Source of the DNA: Nitrospirota bacterium | GTDB taxonomy: Bacteria > Nitrospirota > Thermodesulfovibrionia > UBA6902 | Direction: 5' to 3' | DNA: 64,000 nt | Assembly (NCBI GenBank): GCA_016214845.1 | Contig: JACRMS010000005.1 | Location: 46,457 to 110,456, forward strand | In this document: positions 63,977 to 64,000 of the stretch, in pieces | How positions within the stretch are numbered: position 1 is the first letter of the stretch | Layout: every line of letters starts with the position of its first letter | Position numbers and translations under genes: made by a program | Notes under the pieces: model-generated | What the model saw: the letters and a program-made list of their open reading frames with translations, nothing else | The model's database searches: none | What the model was told of the DNA's origin: nothing

Positions 63977-64000
63977 CTGAGCCAGAAGGAGTGGAAGAAG
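63953..64000 (+). CDS. Start of a transposase gene, cut by the window edge
   Basis: GTG at 63953 follows AAGGAGG at a normal distance; the 16 codons read TRKDIIMLSQKEWKK after the start, a beginning I associate with ISNCY-type transposases. Only these residues are present, so family and intactness cannot be judged. Confidence 0.5.
   Translation, partial: MTRKDIIMLSQKEWKK

Overview
The window looks like chromosomal DNA of a Gram-negative bacterium. Evidence is an outer-membrane porin, a LolA lipoprotein carrier, a SurA-type chaperone and an O-antigen ABC exporter. The phylum cannot be fixed by eye; gene order and the many short dispersed repeats would suit Nitrospirota or Desulfobacterota, but that is a guess. 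I saw no rRNA, tRNA, CRISPR array or phage structural genes.

Layout. 1-18.5 kb is mostly minus-strand housekeeping and envelope DNA: two tiny coupled membrane proteins, a porin, a NusG-paralogue antiterminator with a 50-residue partner, a YibQ-like deacetylase, lolA, ftsK, a HigB-like toxin/antitoxin pair, uppP, an aspartic protease, an M48 protease, an AT-rich accessory patch (a 557-residue possible nuclease plus a Panacea toxin/antitoxin pair), an M23 peptidase, guaB and a SurA-like PPIase. 18.7-60.5 kb is one long plus-strand surface-polysaccharide locus of about 39 genes. 60.5-64 kb holds a K+ channel, cutA, an OsmC protein, a TumE-type toxin/antitoxin pair and the first codons of a transposase.

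The polysaccharide locus. It opens with a GDP-mannose 3,5-epimerase-like gene and a self-regulating-looking MarR-type regulator, then gmd and fcl (GDP-L-fucose). Next is a NeuB-HAD-SDR-ALDH-split transketolase block for an acidic or unusual sugar; its likely CMP-activating enzyme (NeuA-like) lies 27 kb downstream. A Wzm/Wzt pair with a C-terminal carbohydrate-recognition domain implies ABC-dependent export of a finished, possibly end-capped chain, and several methyltransferases could supply the cap. A second, nearly identical epimerase closes the first block. Then come an NAD-synthetase-like enzyme beside a nucleotide-sugar dehydrogenase (possible uronamide synthesis), many glycosyltransferases, two paralogous Cys-motif glycosyltransferase-like proteins, a radical SAM/B12 protein, an asparagine synthase, an SGNH hydrolase and membrane proteins. 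No Wzx, Wzy or initiating sugar-phosphate transferase is seen in the window.

Most worth following up: the NeuB-to-transketolase block, the NadE-like/dehydrogenase pair, the 13-residue repeat methyltransferase, dispersed repeats that have become part of protein-coding sequence (including the LolA signal peptide), a palindromic operator over the regulator's start codon, the GYM selectivity filter of the K+ channel, and the 557-residue orphan beside the Panacea pair.
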